The notes below the pieces were generated by a model that was not told the DNA's origin, made no database searches, and was given only the letters and a program-made list of their open reading frames with translations. DNA of 12,966 nt from positions 7,537-20,502 of the forward strand of contig NW_003111993.1 of NCBI RefSeq assembly GCF_000003605.2, written 5' to 3'. Position numbers and translations under genes: made by a program. This DNA is from Saccoglossus kowalevskii (Eukaryota > Hemichordata > Enteropneusta > Harrimaniidae). Of this stretch, positions 1 through 8,670 are shown piece after piece (the first letter of the stretch is position 1; every line of letters begins with the position of its first letter).

Positions 1-1075
1 TGTACTGACTATAATGCTTATGTAATTTTGATTTCAGTGCCAGTTTATAATTCACTAAAACAAATAAAGTTGGAAAGTTCATTGCCAACAGTCGTTTATT
101 GACCTAGAATATCATTTTGATGATTGTTTACAGTGGTGATGACGAATATGTTCACTAACTGTGACACTAATGGCATTGATAACGTTCAAGTTGGGGGCCA
201 CGGCTGATGTGGACCATTTCGCCAGTGATAATTATAATGCATATTCGAATACTTCAGTCATTTTGCTCGTAAATATGTCTTTTTTCCTGTTATTTTTATG
301 CTAATTCTATTTTTTTAAATGATTTCAAATGGTCTTGGTGTCACTTGAAATTTAACTTACTACCAAGATGCATGTATGAATAAAATCGGATATATAACGT
401 GTGTCACATGTGAAACAGATGAGCTCACTCTTTTCCAAACATCACTTCTTGGCAGCACGGCTTGGGGCTTATGCATCGTTCTCTCACTGAATTTATATTT
501 TATTACGATTTCACTCGATAAAATTTTCGTTTTGGCAAGTAGGTTTGAACAATTCGAGGGGGCGAAGTTGCCGCGTTGCCAGTTGCATCAAACAACGATT
601 GAAATCAAATATAATGAAGTGTGAAAATCTTCAATTTATAAATAATTCTCGAACTTACCTAATTATATAGCGTCTTTAAAATATTATGGTCAATAGTTCC
701 CATGGTTACTATTGTCGACGTTCTTAGCATAACCATTGATTTGTTTTTTGTTTTGTTTTTGTTTTTATCATAAATCCACAACACACACAGTTATTTATGT
801 ACATAATTGTTAATGAATATAACTTTCACAATACGAATACAAAGCTTGTCGCCTCTAGTACCTCCAGTCACATACAATGGCAGTATAATTATAGCACTAA
901 CGAATACACAGTATTTTTCATGTTTTCATAAAATAATAACAATAAAGGTTTATAGTGTGCTTCACCAATAAACACAAAGCATATTACAAAAATCGATCAA
1001 ACGTACTAAGAACTGAAACGACGAGTTTTTAAAGTCACAAGATCTGCAGCGGATAAATGATAACGTACAATTACA
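1..1075. other. AT-rich sequence, no recognised gene
   Basis: No conserved coding region is visible. An 82-codon ATG-initiated frame at 376-624 (+) matches no family I know and is within the length expected by chance. A short T/G-rich run at 741-766 alternates T tracts with single G. An imperfect 24-bp palindrome at 691-714 has arms CAATAGT and ACTATTG around a central CCATGG. A TGATTTCAG acceptor-like string near 30-38 is not followed by a convincing exon. Confidence 0.6.
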
Positions 1076-1140
1076 AATATGATGTAAACATGGTTGTCGA
1101 AGTTTGCTATATTGTATAAACACGGTTGTCGGAGTTTGCC

Positions 1141-1605
1141 ATATGATATGAACATGGTTGTCGGAGTTTGCCATATGTTATAAACATGGTTGTCGGAGTT
1201 TGCCATATGGTATGAACATGGTTGTCGGAGTTTGCCATATGGTATAAACATGGTTGTCGGGGTTTGCCATATGGTATAAACATGGCTGTCAGAGTTTGCC
1301 ATTTGATATAAACATGGTTGTCGGAGTTTGCCATATGGTTTAAACATGGTTGTCGGGGTTTGCCATATGGTATAAACATGGTTGTCGGGGTTTGCCATAT
1401 GGTATGAACATGGTTGTCGGAGTTTGCCATAATGTATAAACATGGTTGTCGGGGTTTGCCATATGGTATAAACATGGTTGTCGGAGTTTGCCATATGATA
1501 TGAACATGGTTGTCGGAGTTTGCCATATGTTATAAACATGGTTGTCGGAGTTTGCCATATGGTATGAACATGGTTGTCGGAGTTTGCCATATGGTATAAA
1601 CATGG
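1141..1605. repeat. Segment duplicated inside array A, offset 352 bp
   Basis: The 113 bases at 1141-1253 recur without change at 1493-1605. The offset of 352 bp equals 11 units of 32 bp. Beyond this, the first copy has one extra unit before the shared CTGTCAGAG variant and the second copy lacks it. This pattern fits unequal exchange or replication slippage that moved blocks of units, not single units. Confidence 0.85.
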
Positions 1606-2657
1606 CTGTCAGAGTTTACCATTTGATATAAACATGGTTGTCAGAGTTTGCCATATGGTATAAACATGCTTCCCGGAGTTTGCCATATGATATAAACATG
1701 CTTCCCGGAGTTTTCCATAAGATATAAACATGCTAGCCGGAGTTTGTCATTTGGTATAAACATAGTAGTCGGAGTTGGCCATATGGTATAAACATGCTTG
1801 CTGTGTTTGATAAATGCTATAAACATGGCTGCCGGAGTTTGCAATATGGTATAAACATGCTTGCCGGAGTTTGCCATATGATATTAACTTGCTTGCCGGA
1901 GTTTGCAATATGGTATAAACATGCTTGCCGGAGTTTGCCATATGATGTAAACATGTTTGCGGTGTTTGCCATGGGGTAAAAACATAGTTGCCAGAGTTTT
2001 CTATATGCTATAAACATGGCTGCCGGAGTTTGCAATATGGTATAAACATGCTTGCCGGAGTTTGCCATATGATATTAACTTGCTTGCCGGAGTTTGCTAT
2101 ATGATATAAACATGCTTGCCGGAGTTTGCTATGTGGTATAAACATGGCCACCGGAGTTTGCCATATGATATAAACATGCTTGCCGGAGTTTGCTATGTGG
2201 TATAAACATGGCTACCGGAGTTTGCCATATGATATAAACATGTTTGCGGTGTTTGCGATATGATATAAACATGGTTGTCAGAGTTTGCTATATGGTAAAA
2301 CATGCTTGCCGGAGTTTGCCATGTGATATAAATGTGCTTGCCGGAGTTTGCCATATGATATAAACATGCTTGCCGGACAATGCTATGTGGTAAAAACATA
2401 GTTGCTGGAGTATGCCATATGGTAAAAGCATAGTTGCCGGAGTATGATATATGGTACAAACATAGTTGCCGGAGTATGATATATGGTACAAACATAGTTG
2501 CCGGAGTTTGTCATACGATATAAACATGCTTACCACAGTTTGCCATGTGATATAAACATGCTTCCCGGAGTTTGCCATATGATATAAACATGGTTTCCAC
2601 AGTTTGCCATATGGTAAAAACATAGTTGTTAGAGTTTGTTATATGGTATAAACATGC

Positions 2658-2849
2658 TTGCGGTGTTTGCCATATGGTAAAAATATAGTTGCCGTAGTTT
2701 GCCATATGGTATAAACATAGTTGCCGGAGTTTGCCATACGGTATAAACTTGCTCACGGTGTTTGCCATATGGTAAAAACATAGTTGCCGTAGTTTGCCAT
2801 ATGGTATAAACATAGTTGCCGGAGTTTGCCATATCATATAAACATGCTT
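2658..2849. repeat. 95-bp three-unit repeat inside array A
   Basis: A block of one 31-bp and two 32-bp units, starting at the CGGTGTTTGCC variant (2661), recurs 95 bp later (2756). It keeps the same order of GTAAAA, GTAGTTTGCC and ATAGTTGCC variants and has only a few substitutions. Simpler two-copy duplications also occur nearby, for example the 64-bp pair near 2101-2228 and the 32-bp GTACAAAC pair near 2439-2502. Confidence 0.75.
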
Positions 2850-3160
2850 TCCACAGTTTGCCATATGGTATAAACATGCTTGCCGGAGTTTGCCATATGA
2901 TATAAACTGGTTGCCACAGTTTGCCATATGATAAAAACATAGTTATCAGAGTTTGTTATATGGTATAAACATGCTTGCGGTGTTTGCTATGGTTGTCGGA
3001 GTTTGCCATTTGATATAAACATGTTTGCGATATGATATAAACATGCTTGCCGGAGTTTGCCATATGATATAAGCGTGCTTGTCGGAGTTTGCCATATGAT
3101 ATAAACATGGTTGCCACAGTTTGCCATATGGTAAAAGCATAGTTGCCGGAGTATGCTATA

Positions 3161-3460
3161 TGGTATAAACATGGCTGCCGGAGTTTGCCATATGTTATAA
3201 ACATGCTTCCCGGAGTTTGCCATATGATATAAACATGCTTGCGATGTTTGCCATATAGTAAAACATAGTTGCCAGAGTTTGCTATATGGTATAAACATGG
3301 CTGCCGGAGTTTGCCATATGTTATAAACATGCTTCCCGGAGTTTGCCATATGATATAAACATGCTTGCGATGTTTGCCATATAGTAAAACATAGTTGCCA
3401 GAGTTTGCTATATGGTATAAACATGGCTGCCGGAGTTTGCCATATGTTATAAACATGCTT
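3161..3460. repeat. 126-bp four-unit higher-order repeat in array A
   Basis: The 126 bases at 3161-3286 are followed by an identical copy at 3287-3412 and by a 48-bp identical start of a third copy at 3413-3460. Each copy holds four sub-units, two of 32 bp and two of 31 bp. Because 126 is a multiple of three, the minus-strand reading repeats as a 42-residue block here. The exact identity, set in an otherwise diverged array, indicates a recent expansion or an assembly artefact. Confidence 0.92.
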
Positions 3461-4013
3461 GCCGGAGTTTGCTATATGGTATAAACATGGCTGCCGGAGT
3501 TTGCAATATGATATAAACATGACTGCCGGAGTTTGCAATATGGTATAAACATGCTTGCCGGAGTTTGCCATATGGCATAAATATGCTTGCCGGAGTTTGT
3601 CATATGGTAAAAACATAGTTGGCGGAGTTTGCCATATGGTATAAACATGCTTGCCGGAGTTTGCCATAGGCTATATACATGCTTGCCGGAGTTTGCCATA
3701 TGGTAAACACATAGTGGCCGGAGTTTGCCATATGGTAAACACATAGTGGCCGGTGTATGCTATATGATATAAACATGCTTGCTGGAATATGCTATATGGT
3801 ATAAACATAGTTGCCGGAGTTTGCCATATGATAAACACATTGTTGCCGGAGTGTGCTTTATGGTATAAACATGCTTGGCGGAGTTTACCATATGATATAA
3901 ACATGCTTGCCAGAGTTTGCCATACATTTTTGCTTCATATGAAAAATACCCTGAGCATCAAAACAGAGTATCTTACCTAATATCCATTCTGGCACGGTTG
4001 CTGTCTATTTCAG

Positions 4014-4211
4014 ATGGCTAAAGTTCCTTTAAAACCTCAAACAACAACAGCGGCCGGGACATCATCAGTGTGGCGAACGGCAATTTGTCATGCGCAGTGT
4101 CGTTGCGCAGTAGTTTCAGTGACGTCATCCATGTGGTATACCCATTTAATATCCACTTGGCGGGCAATATACCATGTAATATCCATTTTTATTCAACCAC
4201 AACATGCGTAA
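4014..4211 (+). CDS. Possible exon or small ORF of unknown function
   Basis: The frame starts with ATGGCTAAAG directly after an acceptor-like pyrimidine-rich run ending in TTTCAG. It runs 65 codons to a TAA. The first 45 residues are read from sequence clearly richer in G and C than the surroundings and include a TTTAAGTSS segment and a Cys-containing CHAQCRC segment. The final 20 residues fall back into AT-rich text. A GGTGAGA donor-like string follows at about 4216-4222, after the stop codon. I recognise no family. It may equally be a chance frame inside a mobile-element remnant. Confidence 0.15.
   Translation: MAKVPLKPQTTTAAGTSSVWRTAICHAQCRCAVVSVTSSMWYTHLISTWRAIYHVISIFIQPQHA
4120..4127. 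promoter_or_regulatory. Full CRE palindrome TGACGTCA
   Basis: The eight bases are an exact cAMP-response-element palindrome, the site class bound by CREB/ATF bZIP proteins. It lies in the GC-richer core of the interruption of array A. No TATA element or transcription start context is evident next to it, so the motif may be a chance match. Confidence 0.25.
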
Positions 4212-4230
4212 CAGCGGTGAGATGTGATAA

Positions 4231-4287
4231 TATCATATAAACATGCTTGCCAGAGTTTGCCATATGATATAAACATCCTTGCCGGAG
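4231..4287. repeat. Outlying fragment of minisatellite A
   Basis: About 1.8 units of the 32-bp repeat reappear here in the same orientation as the main array, including ATATAAACATGCTTGCCAGA and a closing CTTGCCGGAG. The fragment shows that array A once extended to this point, or that the sequence between was inserted. Confidence 0.93.
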
Positions 4288-4890
4288 ACGTAATTGCACA
4301 ATTTGTCAAAGTATATTTAAACAAAATTTATAGGCTCAAATATCTACATTTATATTTAATTTACAAATATTGGGATTTGAGAAAATCCTTATACAATCGA
4401 ATACACACTACATTGTATAAACATTAATTGTGAGAATAAAAAAACTATGCAAAGCACACTATAAACATTAATTGTGAGAATCAAAAACTATGCGAAGCAC
4501 ACTATATCATTTTCTAATTTAATTTGAAACGTATGTTATGACCTCTTGCCAGCATACTAGCGTCGAGCGATGATCATAGCCTGACAGTGTTAGATACCAA
4601 CGACACAATATTACAATGTTCCGTTAGTGGCCTTGAATGCATAGTTGTACTAATGTATCCACAGAAATGATAATGTTAACAAACTTATCAGTAGAAAAAT
4701 CTTTTAGTAATACTTTTACGATATATTATTCTTATACAAAAGACAGCATTATCTGCATTAACATTTCTGAATTGATTCAAATACATTCACAATTTATTCT
4801 AAACTTTTAATGACGAAAATAATACAAGTTAAAAATATTCAGCAGAAATTCAAGTATGTTATACAAGTTTTTATTCTTGGAATTCAGTTC
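4288..4890. other. AT-rich spacer between arrays A and B
   Basis: No gene is recognisable. The stretch holds the 44-bp direct repeat at 4416-4502 and otherwise AT-rich single-copy-looking sequence up to the first unit of array B. Confidence 0.6.
4416..4502. repeat. Two-copy 44-bp direct repeat
   Basis: Copy one (4416-4459) and copy two (4460-4502) share TATAAACATTAATTGTGAGA, then an A-rich run, then ACTATGC and AAGCACAC. They differ by an A-run length change and two substitutions. The AAGCACACTATAAAC junction (4452-4466) is the exact reverse complement of 948-962 on the other side of array A. Confidence 0.9.
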
Positions 4891-5726
4891 TGCAACACAC
4901 TATGGCAACATATGCAACACAATATGGAAACATACTGCACACTATGGCAACATATACTGCACACTATGGCAACATATACTGCACACTATGGCAACATATA
5001 CTGTACACTATGGCAACATATACTGCACACTATGGCAACATATACTGTACGCTATGGCAACATATACTGCACACTATGGCAACATATACAACACACTATG
5101 GCAACATATACTGCACACTATGGCAACATATACTGTACAATATGGAAACATATACTGCACACTATGGCAACATATATTGCACACTATGGCAACATATACA
5201 ACACACTATGGCAACATATACTGCACACTATGGCAACATATACAACACACTATGGCAACATATACTGTACAATATGGAAACATATACTGTACAATATGGA
5301 AACATATACTGCACACTATGGCAACATATACTGCACACTATGGCAACATATACTGTACAATATGGAAACATATACTGTACAATATGGAAACATATACTGC
5401 ACACTATGGCAACATATACTGCACACTATGGCAACATATACAACACACTATGGCAACATATACTGTACAATATGGAAACATATACTGTACAATATGGAAA
5501 CATATACTGCACACTATGGCAACATATACTGCACACTATGGCAACATATACAACACACTATGGCAACATATACTGTACAATATGGAAACATATACTGTAC
5601 AATATGGAAACATATACTGCACACTATGGCAACATATACTGTACACTATGGCAACATATACAACACACTATGGCAACATATACAACACACTGTGGCAACA
5701 TATACAACACACTGTGGCAACATATA
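4891..5726. repeat. Minisatellite B: about 38 copies of a 22-bp unit
   Basis: After two irregular starter units (the second about 20 bp), 36 units of exactly 22 bp run from 4935 to 5726 without a single insertion or deletion. Three main variants occur: one with CTGCACACTATGGCAACAT, one with CTGTACAATATGGAAACAT, and one with CAACACACTATGGCAACAT. The last two units carry ACTGTGG instead of ACTATGG. The plus strand has no stop in any frame of the unit, so all three frames stay open across the array (305 codons from 4810, 292 from 4856, 288 from 4902) and spell the same 22-residue period rich in His, Tyr, Thr, Trp and Cys. I regard these frames as a by-product of the unit sequence, not as genes. 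Confidence 0.97.
5265..5682. repeat. 110-bp five-unit higher-order repeat in array B
   Basis: Call the CTGCAC unit A, the CTGTACAATATGG unit B and the CAACAC unit C. From 5265 the units run BBAA, then BBAAC (5353-5462), BBAAC (5463-5572) and BBAAC (5573-5682, one A with a CTGTAC change). Before 5265 the order of variants is irregular. The right half was therefore amplified as five-unit blocks. Confidence 0.9.
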
Positions 5727-6544
5727 ATTTTTGAAACTAATAACCCAGCTTCAGATCAATGTGTATAGTGACACAAATTTTATCAAATGTGACATTGCAC
5801 TGATGCCCCACAAGTTATTGAAAAATCTACTTAAATTGGAATCTACAGAAACTAAATTGTAAATTGTTTCACTGGCTTCCTCGCCTAGTTTGGTTGTCTT
5901 ATATAAATAAACACTGACAGTCTAAAGGTACATTGTTATTGATTTAACATATCAATGATTTACTTATGAGTATCCGGTAATTAGTGCCAATAATCCCTAC
6001 TGGTATGAAATGCTTTTAAAAAACATATATACCATAATTTTATATTTAAAAATAAATCATTTTCAATAATATGATTGAAACGTGGCCAGGCATGTTGATC
6101 CAAATACACCATCTAAAAACTATCCTATCAACAAAATGTTTCTATTTATTTTCATCAAAAGTTTAGTGAGTCATATTTTCCAGTTTAGCACATTGCCCGA
6201 ATATGTATTTGTTAGTTTGTTCACAAAGATCCATTTTAACAACAATGGTTTCATAAAACTTTCAAATGATTTTTTCCTAACATGTTGGGCTATTTGGTGA
6301 CATTTTCTTGCAATTCATAAGGTTTTTTTTTGTTTCAAATGTTTACCCAAATGATTTATTGTGTATGCTGAATTATGTTGTATAGAATAGTTAATAATAT
6401 GTATTCATAATATTCACTTCAGTGATACGACATATTGATTTCAGCAATGCGATAACTGTGCATGAAGCGTATCGCGGCTACACTATAATTACATGTTGTA
6501 CACAAAAATTTGGCTATAAATGTCTTATATTGTGTCCGCTCTAA
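5727..6544. other. AT-rich sequence, no recognised gene
   Basis: No conserved coding region is seen. A TATA-like TTATATAAATAAA string lies near 5899-5911. A TTGATTTCAG acceptor-like string near 6436-6445 is followed by a roughly 32-codon open stretch containing four Cys that ends just before the ORF at 6545. A 72-codon frame at 6082-6300 starts only with GTG and reads like AT-rich chance sequence. Confidence 0.55.
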
Positions 6545-6790
6545 ATGACCCTGACTGTAGAATTATCGGAAAAAAGATTCGCAGTGGGTTTCACGCTGCT
6601 GAAACAAGAGACAATGTTATCTTCTTTCATTGCGTATGATCCGTTTAGTTCCTACTCTATATTATTAACAGAAGGAAAGATAGGATACCACGGCCTTAGT
6701 TTATATAACAATGGTAGAAATATAAATGACATGGCATCTATTGAACCATACTCTGTGTCACTACCTAATTTCCTGAAGAAAAATCTGTGA
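6545..6790 (+). CDS. Short ORF, 81 codons, unrecognised
   Basis: The frame begins at an ATG immediately preceded by an in-frame TAA and ends at TGA. The product would be a small mixed-composition protein with no signal peptide, membrane helix or motif that I recognise; it contains stretches such as IAYDPFSSYSIL and TEGKIGYHGLSLYNNGR. Its composition is less biased than that of other chance frames here, which is the only reason it is listed. It could be a decayed or partial exon, or chance. Confidence 0.12.
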   Translation: MTLTVELSEKRFAVGFTLLKQETMLSSFIAYDPFSSYSILLTEGKIGYHGLSLYNNGRNINDMASIEPYSVSLPNFLKKNL

Positions 6791-7480
6791 ATGATTTGAC
6801 AATGAAACACACCTATCATAATGATCAATAACCAATATGATTAGAATTCAGCCGAATGGTTCTATTGATGTTATTTAATTCTTTTCCAGACGATTGGTTT
6901 TATATTTGAATAGCTATGATGATCTTAGTACGACCTTGTTGGGTGTCGAAATAACATCTACTCATTGGACTGTTACATAACGTAGACACCGTAGTGGCTG
7001 GAATTATGCACGGATCTACACTAGTTTGCATCTTATGTTTGATCATACACGGTAAGTAGGTTGATTTAATAATAATTGACAAGTCAATAGTTTCATTATA
7101 ACGTGCTGATAGTACGTTACATCTTGCAGTTCACAATAGTGTGTCGTAACAAGGTTGACTATCGGATCACAATGCCGACACGATGAGCATGTGTATTTAT
7201 ACATCTTTGTTTATCCTTGAATCTTTATTAATTCGCTGCCTGCTAAAGGATGAATTCGATAGGCATAATCCCACGAGTTGTTGTCAAGATGCATGTCTGT
7301 AAATTTCTGTGACGTTCGGCAGTACTAGTCAGTAGAAGACAGTTGCAATCCATTCATTTTAATGTGTTATATGCTGCACATAAGGACGATGCATTGCATA
7401 ACGCAACCTACACACGTACATATGAACCCACATTTCATCATATAAATACAAAACAAAGCATACGAAAATATTAACTCAAT
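6791..7480. other. No recognised gene
   Basis: AT-rich sequence with no conserved frame. A minus-strand 60-codon frame at 6900-7082 looks random. At 7143-7156 there is a 14-base match to the universal 3' end of small-subunit rRNA (GTCGTAACAAGGTT), but the bases on either side are not rRNA. Confidence 0.55.
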
Positions 7481-7696
7481 TCACTGTCGTCGCAAAATAT
7501 TTACACAGTTCTCTACAGCGTTACTATGGAGATATGGATATCGTGAATAAGTTTTGAACGTTACAGCCAGCGGCACCTGGCAACACACCACCTCATATTC
7601 TGTGATCCACGTCGAACTCTGTAACACATCTTCCAAACACGGGTATTGTAATATCATCCCATTCTTTTTCACCACAAAAGGATAATGAAAGCTCAT
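7481..7696 (-). CDS. Short minus-strand ORF, 71 codons, unrecognised
   Basis: The frame starts at an ATG near 7696 and ends at TGA at 7481. It is richer in G and C than its surroundings, particularly at about 7560-7640, and its codons do not show the strong AT bias of neighbouring frames. The predicted peptide includes QSSTWITEYEVVCC and AVTFKTYSRYPY segments that match no family I know. It may be a fragment of a transposable element or chance. The 64-codon plus-strand frame at 7685-7879 overlaps its start and looks like a hydrophobic chance frame. Confidence 0.12.
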   Translation of the reverse strand: MSFHYPFVVKKNGMILQYPCLEDVLQSSTWITEYEVVCCQVPLAVTFKTYSRYPYLHSNAVENCVNILRRQ

Positions 7697-7879
7697 TATG
7701 TGTTTAGTAAGCTTGACTTGGCACAGGTTTACGCATTATTGCATGCAGTCTTATTATATTTATTTAGTATTGGAATTATTGTGTTAACGAAACAAATATA
7801 TGTTCGCATGCGCACCTCTACATATATCGGTATACCACTTACTGCCATTATTCTGCTGGGGTGGTATTATCATACATAG

Positions 7880-8670
7880 TGTGTCTGCTGTCAATACTTC
7901 GCCAAATACTATATACATATTAGTTTAATTCACATAGTCACATATCCGATAATTTAAAATGCTTCATTCGGGAACTATAATAATGTGTATACAACTTCAA
8001 TATCGACGTGTGTTTTGCTTGTAATTAAGTTAAATGTATAAGTAGAATGTTGATATCACATACAATCAAATAGGTAAGGCCATAATTACCATCGCTGGTA
8101 AACCAGTAAAATCTTTTTATGGGTAAGCATAACTTTAAACCAGTATTCAGAACGCACTGCATTGAAACCAGTATTGTGTGTGGAGTGGGGTGGGAGCTAA
8201 TTCATTTTCCTTAACTGAAATAATCGGATTTGTTTGTGGGTGAGTCAGATTATCTGTAAACAAGCAGATAACCTAAGTCAGTGGATAATTAAGACACAAA
8301 GGAAATTAAACTTACTGACAAGCAAATGTTATCAACACTTTGTATGGTGGGTAGGCAGCATACGTATTCACTTTTTGGTTGTCCTTCTTGGCTGTGATTT
8401 TTACTAATTTATATGTAAGATGGACTTTGATATTGTACATAGTTGTTTCTCTGTGCGTCGTTAATGAAACTATTTTTTGTGAAAGACTCTGCTGATTATT
8501 CACTAGATATTCTTAAGGGTCTGATAGTAATACAACAAATAATGATTTGCTAGTGAAATCAACACCTACAAATTATGTTTGTCTGATAGAATTAATTTAC
8601 CCCTAGCTAGTTCAAATAGGTAGCTTGCTGTATTATATAAGATTTTTGTTTGGGCACAACTTCAATTTAC
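7880..8670. other. AT-rich sequence, no recognised gene
   Basis: No conserved frame is seen. The motif AAACCAGTA occurs three times between about 8100 and 8175, the first beside a small CTGGT/ACCAG inverted repeat. A 7-bp inverted repeat TTATCTG/CAGATAA with an 8-base loop lies near 8250-8272. These are too short to name. Confidence 0.55.

Larger units (their letters stand above)
1076..3924. repeat. Minisatellite A: about 89 copies of a 32-bp unit
   Basis: The sequence repeats every 32 bp for about 2.85 kb. Most units contain GTTTGCCATATGGTATAAAC followed by a variable ATGSTTGYCGGA-type segment. Two length classes exist: the main 32-bp unit, and 31-bp variants that have lost one base in the GCGGTG/GCGATG segment or in the GTAAAAC segment. 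Units are diverged and form zones: TTGTCGG types dominate 1090-1640, CTTCCCGG and CTTGCCGG types follow, and GTAAAAACATAG types are mixed in from about 2390 onward. On the minus strand the unit has no stop in any frame, so long overlapping reverse ORFs appear (longest 226 codons, 2987-3667). They encode a periodic 32-residue peptide with MANSGKHVYTIWQ-like text. No spacers are present, so it is not a CRISPR array. It is most simply a non-coding minisatellite. Confidence 0.97.
3925..4234. other. Unique 310-bp stretch interrupting array A
   Basis: This segment is unrelated to the 32-bp repeat but is bracketed by it. The 30 bases before it (3895-3924) and the 30 bases after it (4235-4264) are identical repeat sequence sharing the less common CCAGAG variant. 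The stretch starts with a 10-bp palindrome TTCATATGAA (3934-3943). It contains an acceptor-like CTGTCTATTTCAG at about 4001-4013, a GC-richer core at about 4045-4130, and three AATATCCA-type motifs. It could be an insertion into the array or old flank trapped between array segments. No clear terminal inverted repeat was found. Confidence 0.7.

Noticed and set aside
376-624. 82-codon ATG-initiated ORF
   Set aside because: No recognisable motif, and the length is within chance for 13 kb read in six frames.
2987-3667. Minus-strand ORF of 226 codons as a gene
   Set aside because: It lies wholly inside array A, other reverse frames overlap it with the same periodic peptide, and it has no non-repeat domain.
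1076-3924. CRISPR-like array of short direct repeats
   Set aside because: Units abut directly with no spacers, the repeats diverge continuously, no cas genes are present and the context is eukaryotic.
1063-4304. ACGTA-AATT-like similarity at the two outer edges of array A as a target duplication
   Set aside because: The alignment needs several mismatches and a gap, too weak to call.
4810-5727. Plus-strand ORF of 305 codons as a repeat-protein gene
   Set aside because: All three frames are open because the 22-bp unit lacks stops. The 30 residues before the array show no signal peptide or motif I can name, so a gene call is not supported, though transcription is worth testing.
6082-6300. 72-codon GTG-initiated ORF rich in Phe and Ile
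   Set aside because: No ATG at its start, and its composition is what AT-rich random sequence gives.
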